NCBI GenBank assembly: GCA_030590405.1
Contig: JAUUYO010000002.1
Location: 1 to 32,212, forward strand
Direction: 5' to 3'
Length of the DNA: 32,212 nt
Origin: Kangiellaceae bacterium
GTDB taxonomy: Bacteria; Pseudomonadota; Gammaproteobacteria; Enterobacterales; Kangiellaceae
The translations under genes and the position numbers were made by a program. How positions within the stretch are numbered: position 1 is the first letter of the stretch; each line of letters opens with the position of its first letter. Below, piece by piece: positions 1 to 8,400 of the stretch. The notes under the pieces were generated by a model. The model saw only the letters and a program-made list of their open reading frames with translations. It did not search any database and had not been told where the DNA came from.

Positions 1-297
1 GAAGCAAAGAATGGCAAAGATGCTACAGAAAAGGCGATGGGAAATTCTTACGCTCTTATCTTTATGGATTCTTTGATGCCGGTTATGGACGGACCGGAGG
101 CTACATTAAAAATATTATCACAAAATCAACAAAACACGGCTCCGATCATTATTGGACTGTCAGGCAGCGCAAGTTCAGAAGATCTAAAAATTTGTCTACA
201 AGCCGGTATGAGTCGTTGTCTTGTTAAACCGTTAACTTTGAAAATCCTAAAAGAGGTCGTCAATGAAGTCTTTTTACCAAATGAGGAAAGAAACTAA
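1..297 (+). CDS. Receiver (REC) domain, C-terminal part, partial gene
   Basis: The reading frame is open to the left edge, so this is the 3' end of a longer gene. The visible 99 residues are most of a phosphoacceptor receiver domain. The strand carrying the phosphorylated aspartate reads IFMDSLMPVMDG, with the aspartate codon at 67-69. The later GLSG segment and the conserved lysine in LVKPL near codon 225 complete the usual Asp/Thr-Ser/Lys pattern. Nothing follows the domain, so the protein ends in its receiver. That fits either a hybrid sensor histidine kinase with a terminal receiver or a CheY-like regulator; the window cannot separate them. The methionine at 37 lies inside the domain fold and is not a likely start. 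No clear terminator follows; the short palindrome AACTAGTT near 346 is too weak to call. Confidence 0.85.
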   Translation, partial: EAKNGKDATEKAMGNSYALIFMDSLMPVMDGPEATLKILSQNQQNTAPIIIGLSGSASSEDLKICLQAGMSRCLVKPLTLKILKEVVNEVFLPNEERN

Positions 298-421
298 ATA
301 ATTACTGGTGTTCGCGTATAATTTCATTCTAAAACATCGCAAAAAACTAGTTCTTTTTTGTACCTCTCTGATATATAGTGTTTCACCATAAATTAGGCTT
401 ACCTTTTATTAGTCCTTAACT

Positions 422-1279
422 ATGAACGAAAAAAATGATATTTCGCATATATTACAACAACTTGGGCTCAACAACCTTGAAGCAGAGGTATATCAGTGCC
501 TGCTGAGTACCAATGGTGTAACGGCTTATAAGATAGGTAAACAATTAAATAAACCAACCGCAAATGTATACAAGGCCATTGATCGTTTAACATCACTAGG
601 GGCTGTTATGACAGAAGCCGGTGAGAATACTTTGTGTGTTGCGGTATCGCCAGAAGAGTTTTTAGACAATCGAATAGATGCCTATTCAAACCTCGCTGAT
701 AAAGCAAAAAAGAAACTGGCTAAACCCGAACCTGTTGAGAGAAACGAAGGGGTCTATAATATTCGATCCGCTGAGCTGGCTATTAGTAAAGCAATAGAGA
801 TGATTAATAATGCCCAACAAATCATTGTGCTTGATGTATTTCCTCAACCCTTAGAAATTTTGCTACCTCATATTCAAAATGCTGCAAACAATGGTATTGA
901 AGTTTATCTTCAATCCTATGAAAAGGTGAAAACAAAAAAAATTAAGCAAGTAGTTACTGAAGGCAGTCAAGAGGTTATTAAATTTTGGTCAAGTCAGCAG
1001 TTAAATTTAGTGTGTGATGGAAATAGCTCGCTACTTGCGTTATTTAATCGCTCATTAACTCAAATATACCAATGTTACTGGAGCCGATCATTGTATATAT
1101 CCTGCATGAATCACATGGGATTTATGCGCGAACACTTGTTTCATAGATTATTTGCCTTAGACAAAGAACAAGAACTCCCTACCAAAGTGATGAGAATGCT
1201 TAATAAACATAAAGTATTCCACAAGAGTTCGATATTGGGCCAGGTTGAATTATTTGATAAATACTCGATAACCCGATAA
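422..1279 (+). CDS. TrmB-family transcriptional regulator
   Basis: A 285-residue protein with an N-terminal winged helix (about residues 8-80). The segments LEAEVYQCLLSTNGVTAYKIG and KPTANVYKAIDRLTSLGAV are the typical TrmB opening, with the recognition helix in the second. Residues 110-260 resemble the TrmB effector domain, a phospholipase D-like fold that in studied members binds sugars, but I see no ligand residues that identify a ligand. No PLD HxK catalytic motif is visible, so an enzymatic role is unlikely. The ATG at 422 has no convincing Shine-Dalgarno sequence, yet the homology begins within a few residues of it. No sugar transporter or enzyme lies beside it, so the target is unknown; it may be a distant gene or its own promoter. 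The family is commonest in archaea and is scattered in bacteria, which leaves transfer possible. Confidence 0.75.
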   Translation: MNEKNDISHILQQLGLNNLEAEVYQCLLSTNGVTAYKIGKQLNKPTANVYKAIDRLTSLGAVMTEAGENTLCVAVSPEEFLDNRIDAYSNLADKAKKKLAKPEPVERNEGVYNIRSAELAISKAIEMINNAQQIIVLDVFPQPLEILLPHIQNAANNGIEVYLQSYEKVKTKKIKQVVTEGSQEVIKFWSSQQLNLVCDGNSSLLALFNRSLTQIYQCYWSRSLYISCMNHMGFMREHLFHRLFALDKEQELPTKVMRMLNKHKVFHKSSILGQVELFDKYSITR

Positions 1280-1289
1280 CCCGATAATT
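1266..1289 (+). repeat. 8-bp tandem repeat across the stop codon of the TrmB-type gene
   Basis: CGATAACC at 1266-1273 is repeated exactly at 1274-1281 and imperfectly as CGATAATT at 1282-1289. The gene's TAA (1277-1279) lies inside the second copy. Gain or loss of one 8-bp unit by slippage would shift the frame and alter the last residues and the stop. Whether it varies is unknown. Confidence 0.75.
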
Positions 1290-1521
1290 CAACAATCTTT
1301 AGCACCTCCCGCCTAATTAAACCAGTAACTACTCCACGTTTTTCACAAAAAATAGCAATACTTATTTCAATTTTTTTAGTTTATCTTAAATGATATAAAT
1401 TTTTTACTTTTTATAACGAAATGAGATTTACGCCGCGCACCATATGCCGTAGTATATTTATATACTTCTTTAAAGTTTTTTCAGTAAACAAAAATAACAA
1501 CTTAACTCTTGAGGTAAACAC

Positions 1522-1950
1522 GTGCTGGTAAAAAAATATGATGATAACGAATCCGTACTCCGAATTGACATAACTGACATACGTGGAAGTATTGACATGT
1601 TTATTCAAAATAACGAAACAAGAAATATTTTTTATGGTGAAATTTCACAGAATTTAATAATCAAATCCATAGAAACTTATAACCAACATTGTCACAAAAG
1701 AAATATGCAGGACTATTTAGATTGTATTTATGACTTGACAGAAGTTATTAATATGTCGGAACCTGCTCTCAAAATATTTCAAATGCATCTTCGCCAGGAA
1801 ATGGCTGGAAAAGTACGAAAGACGGGGTTTATTATTAAACAGTATTCTTTTGGGCGGATCGTTGCACTTAGAACCATATTAGGAGCGCGTTTGACAAATG
1901 TTGAACTGTTTTATAATGAAGTAGAATGTCAAAATTGGCTTTCGGTCTAA
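1522..1950 (+). CDS. Small STAS/SpoIIAA-like protein
   Basis: A 142-residue soluble protein with no signal peptide or membrane segment. The C-terminal half runs from the DCIYDLTEVINMSEPAL segment, through GFIIKQYSFGRIVALRTILG, to VELFYNEVECQNWL. This is the order of elements in SpoIIAA-like (STAS-fold) single-domain proteins, whose members typically end in an acidic helix closing with a Trp-Leu pair. The start is GTG at 1522, chosen because TGAGGT lies six bases upstream; an ATG start would lose the first beta strand. STAS proteins usually act as binding partners in signalling or membrane association. No partner kinase or sigma factor is adjacent and no phosphorylatable serine is clear, so the role is unknown. 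The 242-base gap upstream is AT-rich and probably holds its promoter. Confidence 0.6.
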   Translation: MLVKKYDDNESVLRIDITDIRGSIDMFIQNNETRNIFYGEISQNLIIKSIETYNQHCHKRNMQDYLDCIYDLTEVINMSEPALKIFQMHLRQEMAGKVRKTGFIIKQYSFGRIVALRTILGARLTNVELFYNEVECQNWLSV

Positions 1951-2027
1951 GCTTAAAAAATAAATGCATGCAATTTAAACATTTTTAGAAACTTTAATAT
2001 TTCTCGGTAAAATTTTGTAATCCACTA

Positions 2028-2336
2028 CTACTCGTGCAACCATGAAGTAATATTTTTCCAAAATGTCGGATTGGCGATACTTGCTTTTCCGTTTACTTCA
2101 TAACGCTTAAGAAAAGCATTAGGAATTTCACGTTGTTCACGCCATTTTTCTAATTCACTGACATAAGCGTAAACCGTATTATTTTTTAAATGTTTATGTC
2201 GTCTAACAGGTAATGCTTCGGTTTCTTCCCAACGTCTCGCCGTTCTTACACAGCGATTCAAGTATTTAGCAATACTTTTCCATGAATGAAGTATTTCCTT
2301 AGGGTATTCTTGCAACCGATCGGTTTCATCATTCAT
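2028..2336 (-). CDS. Small stand-alone helix-turn-helix DNA-binding protein
   Basis: A 102-residue protein. Residues about 17-68 carry an excisionase/MerR-like helix-turn-helix: the SWKSIAKYLNRCVRTARRWE segment, then LPVRRH and VYAYVSELEKWREQR. This block is known as the N-terminal DNA-binding part of larger regulators, where it is followed by repeats or sensor domains. Here only about 30 residues follow, so it is a minimal version or the remnant of a longer one. The start is well supported: TGAGGAGA lies just upstream of ATG 2336. A perfect TATAAT -10 and a palindrome lie further upstream, which suggests regulated and possibly autoregulated expression. No integrase is nearby, so a phage excisionase role is unsupported. 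Confidence 0.7.
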   Translation of the reverse strand: MNDETDRLQEYPKEILHSWKSIAKYLNRCVRTARRWEETEALPVRRHKHLKNNTVYAYVSELEKWREQREIPNAFLKRYEVNGKASIANPTFWKNITSWLHE

Positions 2337-2389
2337 AATTTCTCCTCAAAATACAGAGCTAGAAAAATCCAACTCTACCGCTAAAAGAT

Positions 2390-2453
2390 ATTATATACTG
2401 AACAAACGTGAGTTCATCCCCCAAAAAATTAAAGTAGCATATATATATACTAC
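2390..2453 (-). promoter_or_regulatory. Promoter and candidate operator of the helix-turn-helix gene
   Basis: On the minus strand a perfect TATAAT -10 lies at 2395-2390, about 55 bases before the start codon. No good -35 is spaced correctly, which suggests an activator. About 40 bp further upstream is an imperfect 20-bp palindrome, GTAG-(AT-rich)-CTAC, at 2434-2453, with one mismatch. This pairing of a strong -10 and a symmetric AT-rich site looks like a regulated promoter. The binding protein is unknown; the helix-turn-helix protein itself is the simplest candidate. Confidence 0.4.
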
Positions 2454-2659
2454 GCTACAAAATGGTTGAATTGCAAGCCCTCAAACCTCTCAGATTGAGA
2501 TATGTGAAACTGTTCTCAGTTCAGAAACTAGTAATTTGATCTTACGCAAATGAATCTTATCCAAACCTGTGGTTACTTAACTAACAAGGTCAATAGTAGG
2601 CCTTGCATAATTTTATGAACGTTCGATTCAGATTTTTGAGACAGGCTATTGATAGGTAT

Positions 2660-2702
2660 AAGAGCTCAGATGACTGTGTTTTTCGTAGTCAAGCAAGCTC
2701 TT
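2660..2702 (-). terminator. Possible terminator hairpin after the cyclophilin-DsbA gene
   Basis: AAGAGCT at 2660-2666 pairs with AGCTCTT at 2696-2702. Inside it, TGACT (2671-2675) pairs with AGTCA (2687-2691), separated by a 4/4 internal loop. It begins about 30 bases after the cyclophilin-DsbA stop. The U-rich tail is better on the plus strand than on the minus strand, so intrinsic termination of the operon is only moderately supported. Confidence 0.35.
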
Positions 2703-2731
2703 TATTTCTGATTATAGTCACTATTTAGATT

Positions 2732-3973
2732 TTAGTTGATTAATTTTTGTCTTTCTTTATCGACTAAAAAATCCACTAATTCAAACAGTTGTTGTTGCCC
2801 TCCTGCACGCATTGGATTTACTCGGTATTTACCATTAACAATCACTTCCGGAACACTTGCCAAGGTATATTTTGTGGTCCGAACCTTAGCTAACTCAACG
2901 AGTTTTTTAATTTTTGGGGAATTAAATGTTTCAATAAATAGCTTTTTAGAGACACCGTAAAACTCAAAAAAGCTGGCTAACTCTGTGGCATTACTTAGTT
3001 TCTTTTGTTCAACTACAATGGCTTCAAATAGAGGCTGGTGAGTCAATTTGTGAACCTTCAGCTCAACCGCAGTATAGAATGCTTGCGAATACAAGGTCAT
3101 CGCACTATTCCAAATAGCAGGAAAACGAACAAAGTCAACGTCAGCGGGCTGCTTTTCTAACCATTGCTCAATATCAGGGTCAATACCATAACAATGTCCA
3201 CAGCCATAAGAAAAAGCTTCTAACACTTCAATTTTTGAACTGTCGCGGGTAGCATAAGGCTCATCTAAAACAATATAGTGCTCACCAGCTATAAAAGCTT
3301 GTTTTTCTTTATTGGCCTCGTTGGCAATCTCTGCAACAGCTTGTTTACGCTTCACAGATAAAATAACGATATCGTCTTTGGGTACATCACTAAATTGTCC
3401 AGCTTTTAACGTCGGGGTTAGAGCAATTTTATCGACCACATCCATACCTTGACTAACTTTGCCAAAAACCGCGTAACCTGCTTTTTTGCCATTGGCGTCC
3501 AATTGACGATTATTTTTTATATTAATAAAAAACTGAGACGTCGCACTATTGGGCGAATTTTTTCGAGCCATGGAAATCGTTCCTCGCTCATTTAACAAAC
3601 CATTAAATGACTCGTTGTTAATAGTTGCACGAGTACGCTTTATTTTCATTTCTTTTTCAAAGCCGCCCCCCTGAATCATAAAGCTTGGAATAACCCGATG
3701 AAATAAAGTGTTGCTATAAAAACCATTGTCAACATAAGCGAGAAAATTTTCGACTGTTATTGGCGCTTTTTCTGGTTCAAGATCAATGATAATCTCACCT
3801 ACGTTTGTTTCAAAAACCACCTGGATTATTTCGGCTTTCTTATCAACAGGAATGACTTTTTTCTCTTTATCTACAATATTTTGTTCGTTAACGACCGCAT
3901 AATAATTATCGTAAATAAGAAAACCAGAAACGGCAATTAATACGGGTAATATATATTTCATAATTTTAGGCAT
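2732..3973 (-). CDS. Membrane-anchored cyclophilin-DsbA fusion (PPIase plus thiol oxidoreductase)
   Basis: A 413-residue two-enzyme fusion. Residues 6-22 are a hydrophobic signal anchor. Residues about 50-209 are a cyclophilin-type peptidyl-prolyl isomerase, with FHR including the catalytic Arg93, Gln101, SQFFI (Phe149) and GYAVFG. Residues about 232-405 are a DsbA-like thioredoxin fold with active site C258-G-H-C261 and a Val-Pro375 that should be the cis-proline loop. Free-standing DsbA and PpiA are each about 200 residues, so this is two complete enzymes and not a truncated one. The start at 3973 has TTGGAGA seven bases upstream. It lies 45 bases after the SCO-type gene, in the same direction as the oxidase gene, so a role in folding and disulfide formation in those copper proteins is a reasonable inference. 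The catalytic residues look intact. Partners such as DsbB are not in the window. Confidence 0.9.
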   Translation of the reverse strand: MPKIMKYILPVLIAVSGFLIYDNYYAVVNEQNIVDKEKKVIPVDKKAEIIQVVFETNVGEIIIDLEPEKAPITVENFLAYVDNGFYSNTLFHRVIPSFMIQGGGFEKEMKIKRTRATINNESFNGLLNERGTISMARKNSPNSATSQFFINIKNNRQLDANGKKAGYAVFGKVSQGMDVVDKIALTPTLKAGQFSDVPKDDIVILSVKRKQAVAEIANEANKEKQAFIAGEHYIVLDEPYATRDSSKIEVLEAFSYGCGHCYGIDPDIEQWLEKQPADVDFVRFPAIWNSAMTLYSQAFYTAVELKVHKLTHQPLFEAIVVEQKKLSNATELASFFEFYGVSKKLFIETFNSPKIKKLVELAKVRTTKYTLASVPEVIVNGKYRVNPMRAGGQQQLFELVDFLVDKERQKLIN

Positions 3974-4018
3974 TTATTTTCTCCAACTACAATAAAGAAG
4001 ATGATTTAATATAATTTG

Positions 4019-5365
4019 TTACTGAGCTTTCACTTCGACGGATACTGTTTGCGATTCACCTGAACTAAAGATCAATGTAAGGTCAACCTTGTCTCCCTGA
4101 ACCAAATCCTTTTTTGGTGATATCATCATCAAATGCTTACCACCGGGAGCGAGCTTTACTTGATCATTAACCGGAATGGTTAGAGTTTTAAGCTCTCGCA
4201 TATTCATTAATCCATCAACCACGGCCATTTCATGGACCTCAACTTTGTTAAAAGAATCACTTTTTATTCTAATTAAAGTAACCTCTTCTGAGCCAACGTT
4301 AATCAGTGTCATATAACCTGCATTTGCCTCAGAATCTGGCAAAGCCTCACGCACCCAGACATTCATAACGGCAACAACATCTGCACTCGGTTTAGTTTTG
4401 ACAGACCCTAAAACAGACATATTTTTACGACTAAAGATTTTCTCCGATGGACCTTCAGTTATTCTTTTAGTTTCTTGTTGAATATATTCAACAAGATCGT
4501 CAGCTTCCTGGCGATTCAAACGCATATTCGGCATGGCTAAGCTATCATATTGTTTAAATAGGGCCATGGCAATAGGATCTTTGTCTGTTAACATTTGATC
4601 GGGCGCACGAAGCCAGTTAAGCAACCAACTCATTTCTCGTCTTTTGCTCACACCTAGTAGATCTGGGCCTAGCGCATTAGGCAACTCTTTTCCTGTTATC
4701 GTGTGGCAAATATCACAGCGAGTACGGAACAATTGTTCTCCAGCAGTGATATTACGTAATTCAGGCGCAGTTTCATAGCCTTTACCTTTAGGGGCGGCTT
4801 TCCAACCAGTTAGCCAGTTACCGACCTGGTCTGCTAATACGTAGGGGTTTTCAAACGGTGAACGTTTCATCCAACGTCCTGTTTTTTGGTTACCGATGAT
4901 CATACTCACATTGTGGTTATTTGATCCATCTTGTATTTCTTCAATATATAAGCCGAGCTTTTTTCTTATCTCAATGATTTCTTCATTTTTTCCAGTTAAG
5001 AAAGTCCACTTTGCTCCAAATTTTTCGCGGTATTTCTTTAGCTTCGCGGGTGTATCGGTTTTGGGATCAACAGTAATAGAATAAAAGAAGACATCTTTAC
5101 CTAGTCGATCACCGAGTATATCTTGTACTTTTTTTAGTTGAGCAGTTTCTAATGGACATGAGTCTGGGCAGGTTGTATAAATAAAATTAAAAACGACAAT
5201 CTTATCTTTAACTAAATCGTCAAAAAAACGAACTTCTTTGCCTTCATGTGTCGTTAATTTAAAATTAGGGAAATAATCGGCTCCCCAGCGAGAACTAGAA
5301 CTAAAAGCATTGGTACTGAACAGTATGGTTAAAGCGATGGTCGCTATCCATTGGTATTTACGCAT
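4019..5365 (-). CDS. SCO1-cytochrome c-PCuAC three-domain copper chaperone
   Basis: I start it at ATG 5365 (448 residues). The first 21 residues form a clean signal peptide, GAG lies upstream, and a longer frame to 5437 would run across a terminator hairpin. Residues 30-185 are a SCO1/SenC thioredoxin-like domain with copper ligands C66-P-D-S-C70 and H151. Residues 205-300 are a class I cytochrome c with the haem motif C217-D-I-C220-H221 and a likely axial Met278. Residues 325-445 are a PCuAC copper-binding domain matching H-x10-M-x21-H-x-M exactly (H378, M389, H411, M413). SCO and PCuAC are known to cooperate in delivering Cu(I) to copper sites; the haem could supply or remove electrons. The next gene downstream is the cyclophilin-DsbA fusion and the gene upstream is the multicopper oxidase, its probable client. 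A cytochrome oxidase client cannot be excluded. Confidence 0.92.
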   Translation of the reverse strand: MRKYQWIATIALTILFSTNAFSSSSRWGADYFPNFKLTTHEGKEVRFFDDLVKDKIVVFNFIYTTCPDSCPLETAQLKKVQDILGDRLGKDVFFYSITVDPKTDTPAKLKKYREKFGAKWTFLTGKNEEIIEIRKKLGLYIEEIQDGSNNHNVSMIIGNQKTGRWMKRSPFENPYVLADQVGNWLTGWKAAPKGKGYETAPELRNITAGEQLFRTRCDICHTITGKELPNALGPDLLGVSKRREMSWLLNWLRAPDQMLTDKDPIAMALFKQYDSLAMPNMRLNRQEADDLVEYIQQETKRITEGPSEKIFSRKNMSVLGSVKTKPSADVVAVMNVWVREALPDSEANAGYMTLINVGSEEVTLIRIKSDSFNKVEVHEMAVVDGLMNMRELKTLTIPVNDQVKLAPGGKHLMMISPKKDLVQGDKVDLTLIFSSGESQTVSVEVKAQ

Positions 5366-5390
5366 AATACTTCTCACAATCAAAATGCTA

Positions 5391-5430
5391 AAAATCAAAA
5401 AACCGCAGTGAGGAGGAAATCTCACTGCGG
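5391..5430 (-). terminator. Intrinsic terminator between the multicopper oxidase and its helper genes
   Basis: CCGCAGTGAG (5403-5412) pairs perfectly over 10 bp with CTCACTGCGG (5421-5430) around an 8-base loop. On the minus strand the stem is followed by TTTTTTGATTTT. It sits 40 bases after the oxidase stop and only about 25 bases before the SCO-type ATG, too short a space for an ordinary promoter in between. Helper-gene expression would then depend on partial read-through. Confidence 0.88.
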
Positions 5431-5470
5431 AAGTCACCTAACTTACTTTTTTATTATCATTACCAGCTAA

Positions 5471-8400
5471 TTAAAATTTGCCAGCATTTCGTGCCGTATG
5501 GATCAACGTATCAACTGTCATAGGTGTAGGACAATTAACAACATGTGGCGAGTTGGGATTTTCAAAATCATAGTTATCTGTACCTATTTGAGGAGGTGCA
5601 GGGAATTCTACAATTTCAATCTTACCTTCTGATCTAAGCTGTTTCAACTGCTCAAGCCCTTTTACAACTCCGACACTGTCTGTCGCTGGAATTAACCAGT
5701 GAGCAAAACCGATGTGCCACATAGGACTGTAGTCATCTTCAGGCATAAAGTAGGAGGGAACACCAACCTGACTACCGAAAGGTCCACCACCTAGAACACC
5801 ATTACCATCTGAAGGCATTGGAGGATAGCTTGGACGGATTGGCGCTGGCGGCATAAACTGAACTAGTGGTACTGCAGCTTCGCCTAAGAACGCATGCTTA
5901 GGTACATAAGGTACACCCATTGCTCTTGAAGGACCAAAAGGGAATGTATCCACAACCACGTAATATGGCAAGTAATCTCCTCCATCAGTCCAGGATTTAT
6001 GTAATTTAAGTGATATCGTTGGAGTAGCGCTATCAGTATCGAGTGCAACTACGTGACCAGACTCATGTAAACCACCCCAAACATTACCGTTATACATACA
6101 AGTTGTATTAGCTGGCAAATCCGGGAAGCTAACGCAAGACTCATCGATTCGGTTATGCTCCCAAGGCTGATCGCCCCATTGGAAAATAATCGCATTGAAA
6201 ATAACGTCTGTTCCACCATAGTTCACACGACGAAGTGGTGAGTAAGTGCTGTTGTCGTTAACATCAGGAATGGCATCTGGGTTTTCACAAGCAACTCCAT
6301 TAGAGGTTCCATCAGAAACGCGACATGGAGGGTTAGCCCATACAGGATTAGGTAGATCGCCATAGAAAGTCCAATGACCACTTTCTGATACAGATGCTTC
6401 AGCAGTTGCTGCAACCGGTGTATTAGTTAACTTGCCAGCCCATGAAAGACCTAATTCGTCAGCTAACTCTTGATCGCTCACATCATGTAATACAAAGAGA
6501 ACTTCCGTCGCATTTCCGTTAGCATCAATATTAGTTCCCTTAGTTAATGGATAAGTAATCACTCCACGCTCATTGTCAGGTTCTGGATCAGACAAAGCAT
6601 CACCAAGCGGCGTATCTTTCAGATTATCAAGCTCAGTGACAACCGCGCCTCTCACCCAGATATCAACAGGCTCTAAAATTGGACCATATTGACCAACATC
6701 ATCACCAGTTCTCGCAGTAGGCAGTGCAACACTATCAACATAGCTGACACCATCCCACGTAGGAATAGGAGTAGGCATTAACTTGGTTTGACCAGGATTT
6801 TCAATATCCCAACGCAATAACATCGCGTGATCTTCATGCTGAGTATTATGGCAATGTTCCATATAGGTTCCAGCAAACTCTCTGAAACGTAAGGCAATTT
6901 CAACAATCGCGCCACTATCAGGTTGTGGTCCAATACGGTAAACATCTTTACGAGCCCATTGTTCCCACTCAGGTGGAGCAACGCCATTTCTACGAAGAAT
7001 AATACCTTCTTCAAAATGGATATGAACTGGATGACTCCACGTTCCACTATTGATCAAACGCCATACTTCCAGGCCACCATTTTTGGTTGGAGCCGCAGAA
7101 AGTCGACGAGGATCCATACCAACACCTTTTCCACCATCAGTTTCAATGACCCATGGCTTCTCATCAGTAGGCTGTCTTTCAAACTCAAAACTACGATGTA
7201 AAGCACCAGCCAGCTCTTCTTCAGTTGGACGCTGAATTGGGATCATCTTCTTCTTGCCAACAACATAATCGGCAGGATCCATACTCTCGTCTTTGCCTTT
7301 ATATTTTTTGACGCGAAACTCAAGGAATTTACCAACAACCGGATCGCCATCTAACCAACGATCAGTCTGACCATCTCCATCATCATCCACAGCAGTTGGA
7401 GAATAAGTACCATTTAGCACATCTTCCAATGAAACAACTTTATCAGTTACTTGGCCGGACTTATGTTGCATCAAGTTAACAAAGTAAAGTTTATCGCCAT
7501 CTTTGAAATTACTGAAATCAACAATAATGTCATAACGCTCTGCGATTGCGTGGGTCGGCAATTCACCGTTTTCAAAATAAACAGTGTGCTCCATGATGTT
7601 TCCATCATTGGCAACCATATGGAAAGGCACACGATCACCCGCTTCATTGACTAGAACGTTTTTGAAATAGCGAGAAACTGAACCATTCAAAATACGGAAA
7701 CGATAACGACGTGCACGAACCTCAAGGTAAGGGTCATACAACCAGTTAACCGTCATCACATCACCAATAAAACCTTTGATGTTGAAAGGGTTAAACCATA
7801 GTTGACCATCACGATCCCATGCTTTATCGGCTAATACCAGGTTAACGTCATAATCACGATTTCCCCAATCTTTAGCGCTACCGCTGGGCAGACGTAAGTT
7901 AACCCCATCATCCAGCTTTTCATTACCTCGATCAAGTGCACTGTAGTAGTTCATCATTGCCGCGTTGCCTTTATAGACATTTTGCGCGGTAAAATCGAGC
8001 ATATGATCATGGAACCAATGGGTACTCATGGTTTCATGCCAGTCACCAGGAAGCTTTTTAATTCCGCCTTTTCCGTCAGGCGCACCAGCACGCATATCTT
8101 GAGCTACAGTGTTGATAGAATCACTACCTGCAAGTGTCATCGGCCAACGATAATCATAAAACTGACCAGGGAAGAAGAACGCATTGGCATAACCATCACT
8201 TTCAGCAGGGTTGTGACCATTATGTTCATGAGTAGAAATGGTATGTACGCCAAATCCTTGATTGGCAGAAACATCAATTGGTAGCGCATTATAATGACGC
8301 ATCACCAAAGGCTCGCCGTACTTAGCTTTTAGTAGTTTTGGCGGTAAAGTACCATCAAATGTCCATAAAGTTTTTGGATCCTGTATTGGCATATTAGGAT

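Larger units (their letters stand above)
2337..2731. other. 395-bp AT-rich intergenic region
   Basis: No convincing gene. It holds the promoter region of the helix-turn-helix gene at its left end and a two-stage hairpin (2660-2702) at its right end, downstream of the cyclophilin-DsbA gene. A 25-codon plus-strand frame from ATG 2462 lacks a ribosome binding site and is not called. Confidence 0.6.

Noticed and set aside
346-353. AACTAGTT with flanking A and T runs as a terminator of the receiver gene
   Set aside because: The stem is only four base pairs with no loop, too short to form a stable hairpin.
1411-1608. A 65-codon minus-strand frame overlapping the STAS-like gene's start
   Set aside because: It crosses the well-supported GTG start and ribosome binding site of the opposite gene, is AT-rich, and shows no start signal.
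2462-2539. A 25-codon plus-strand frame in the 2337-2731 gap
   Set aside because: No ribosome binding site and no promoter; easily expected by chance.
5366-5437. A longer start for the SCO-type gene
   Set aside because: It would translate through the intrinsic terminator hairpin and mask the signal peptide.
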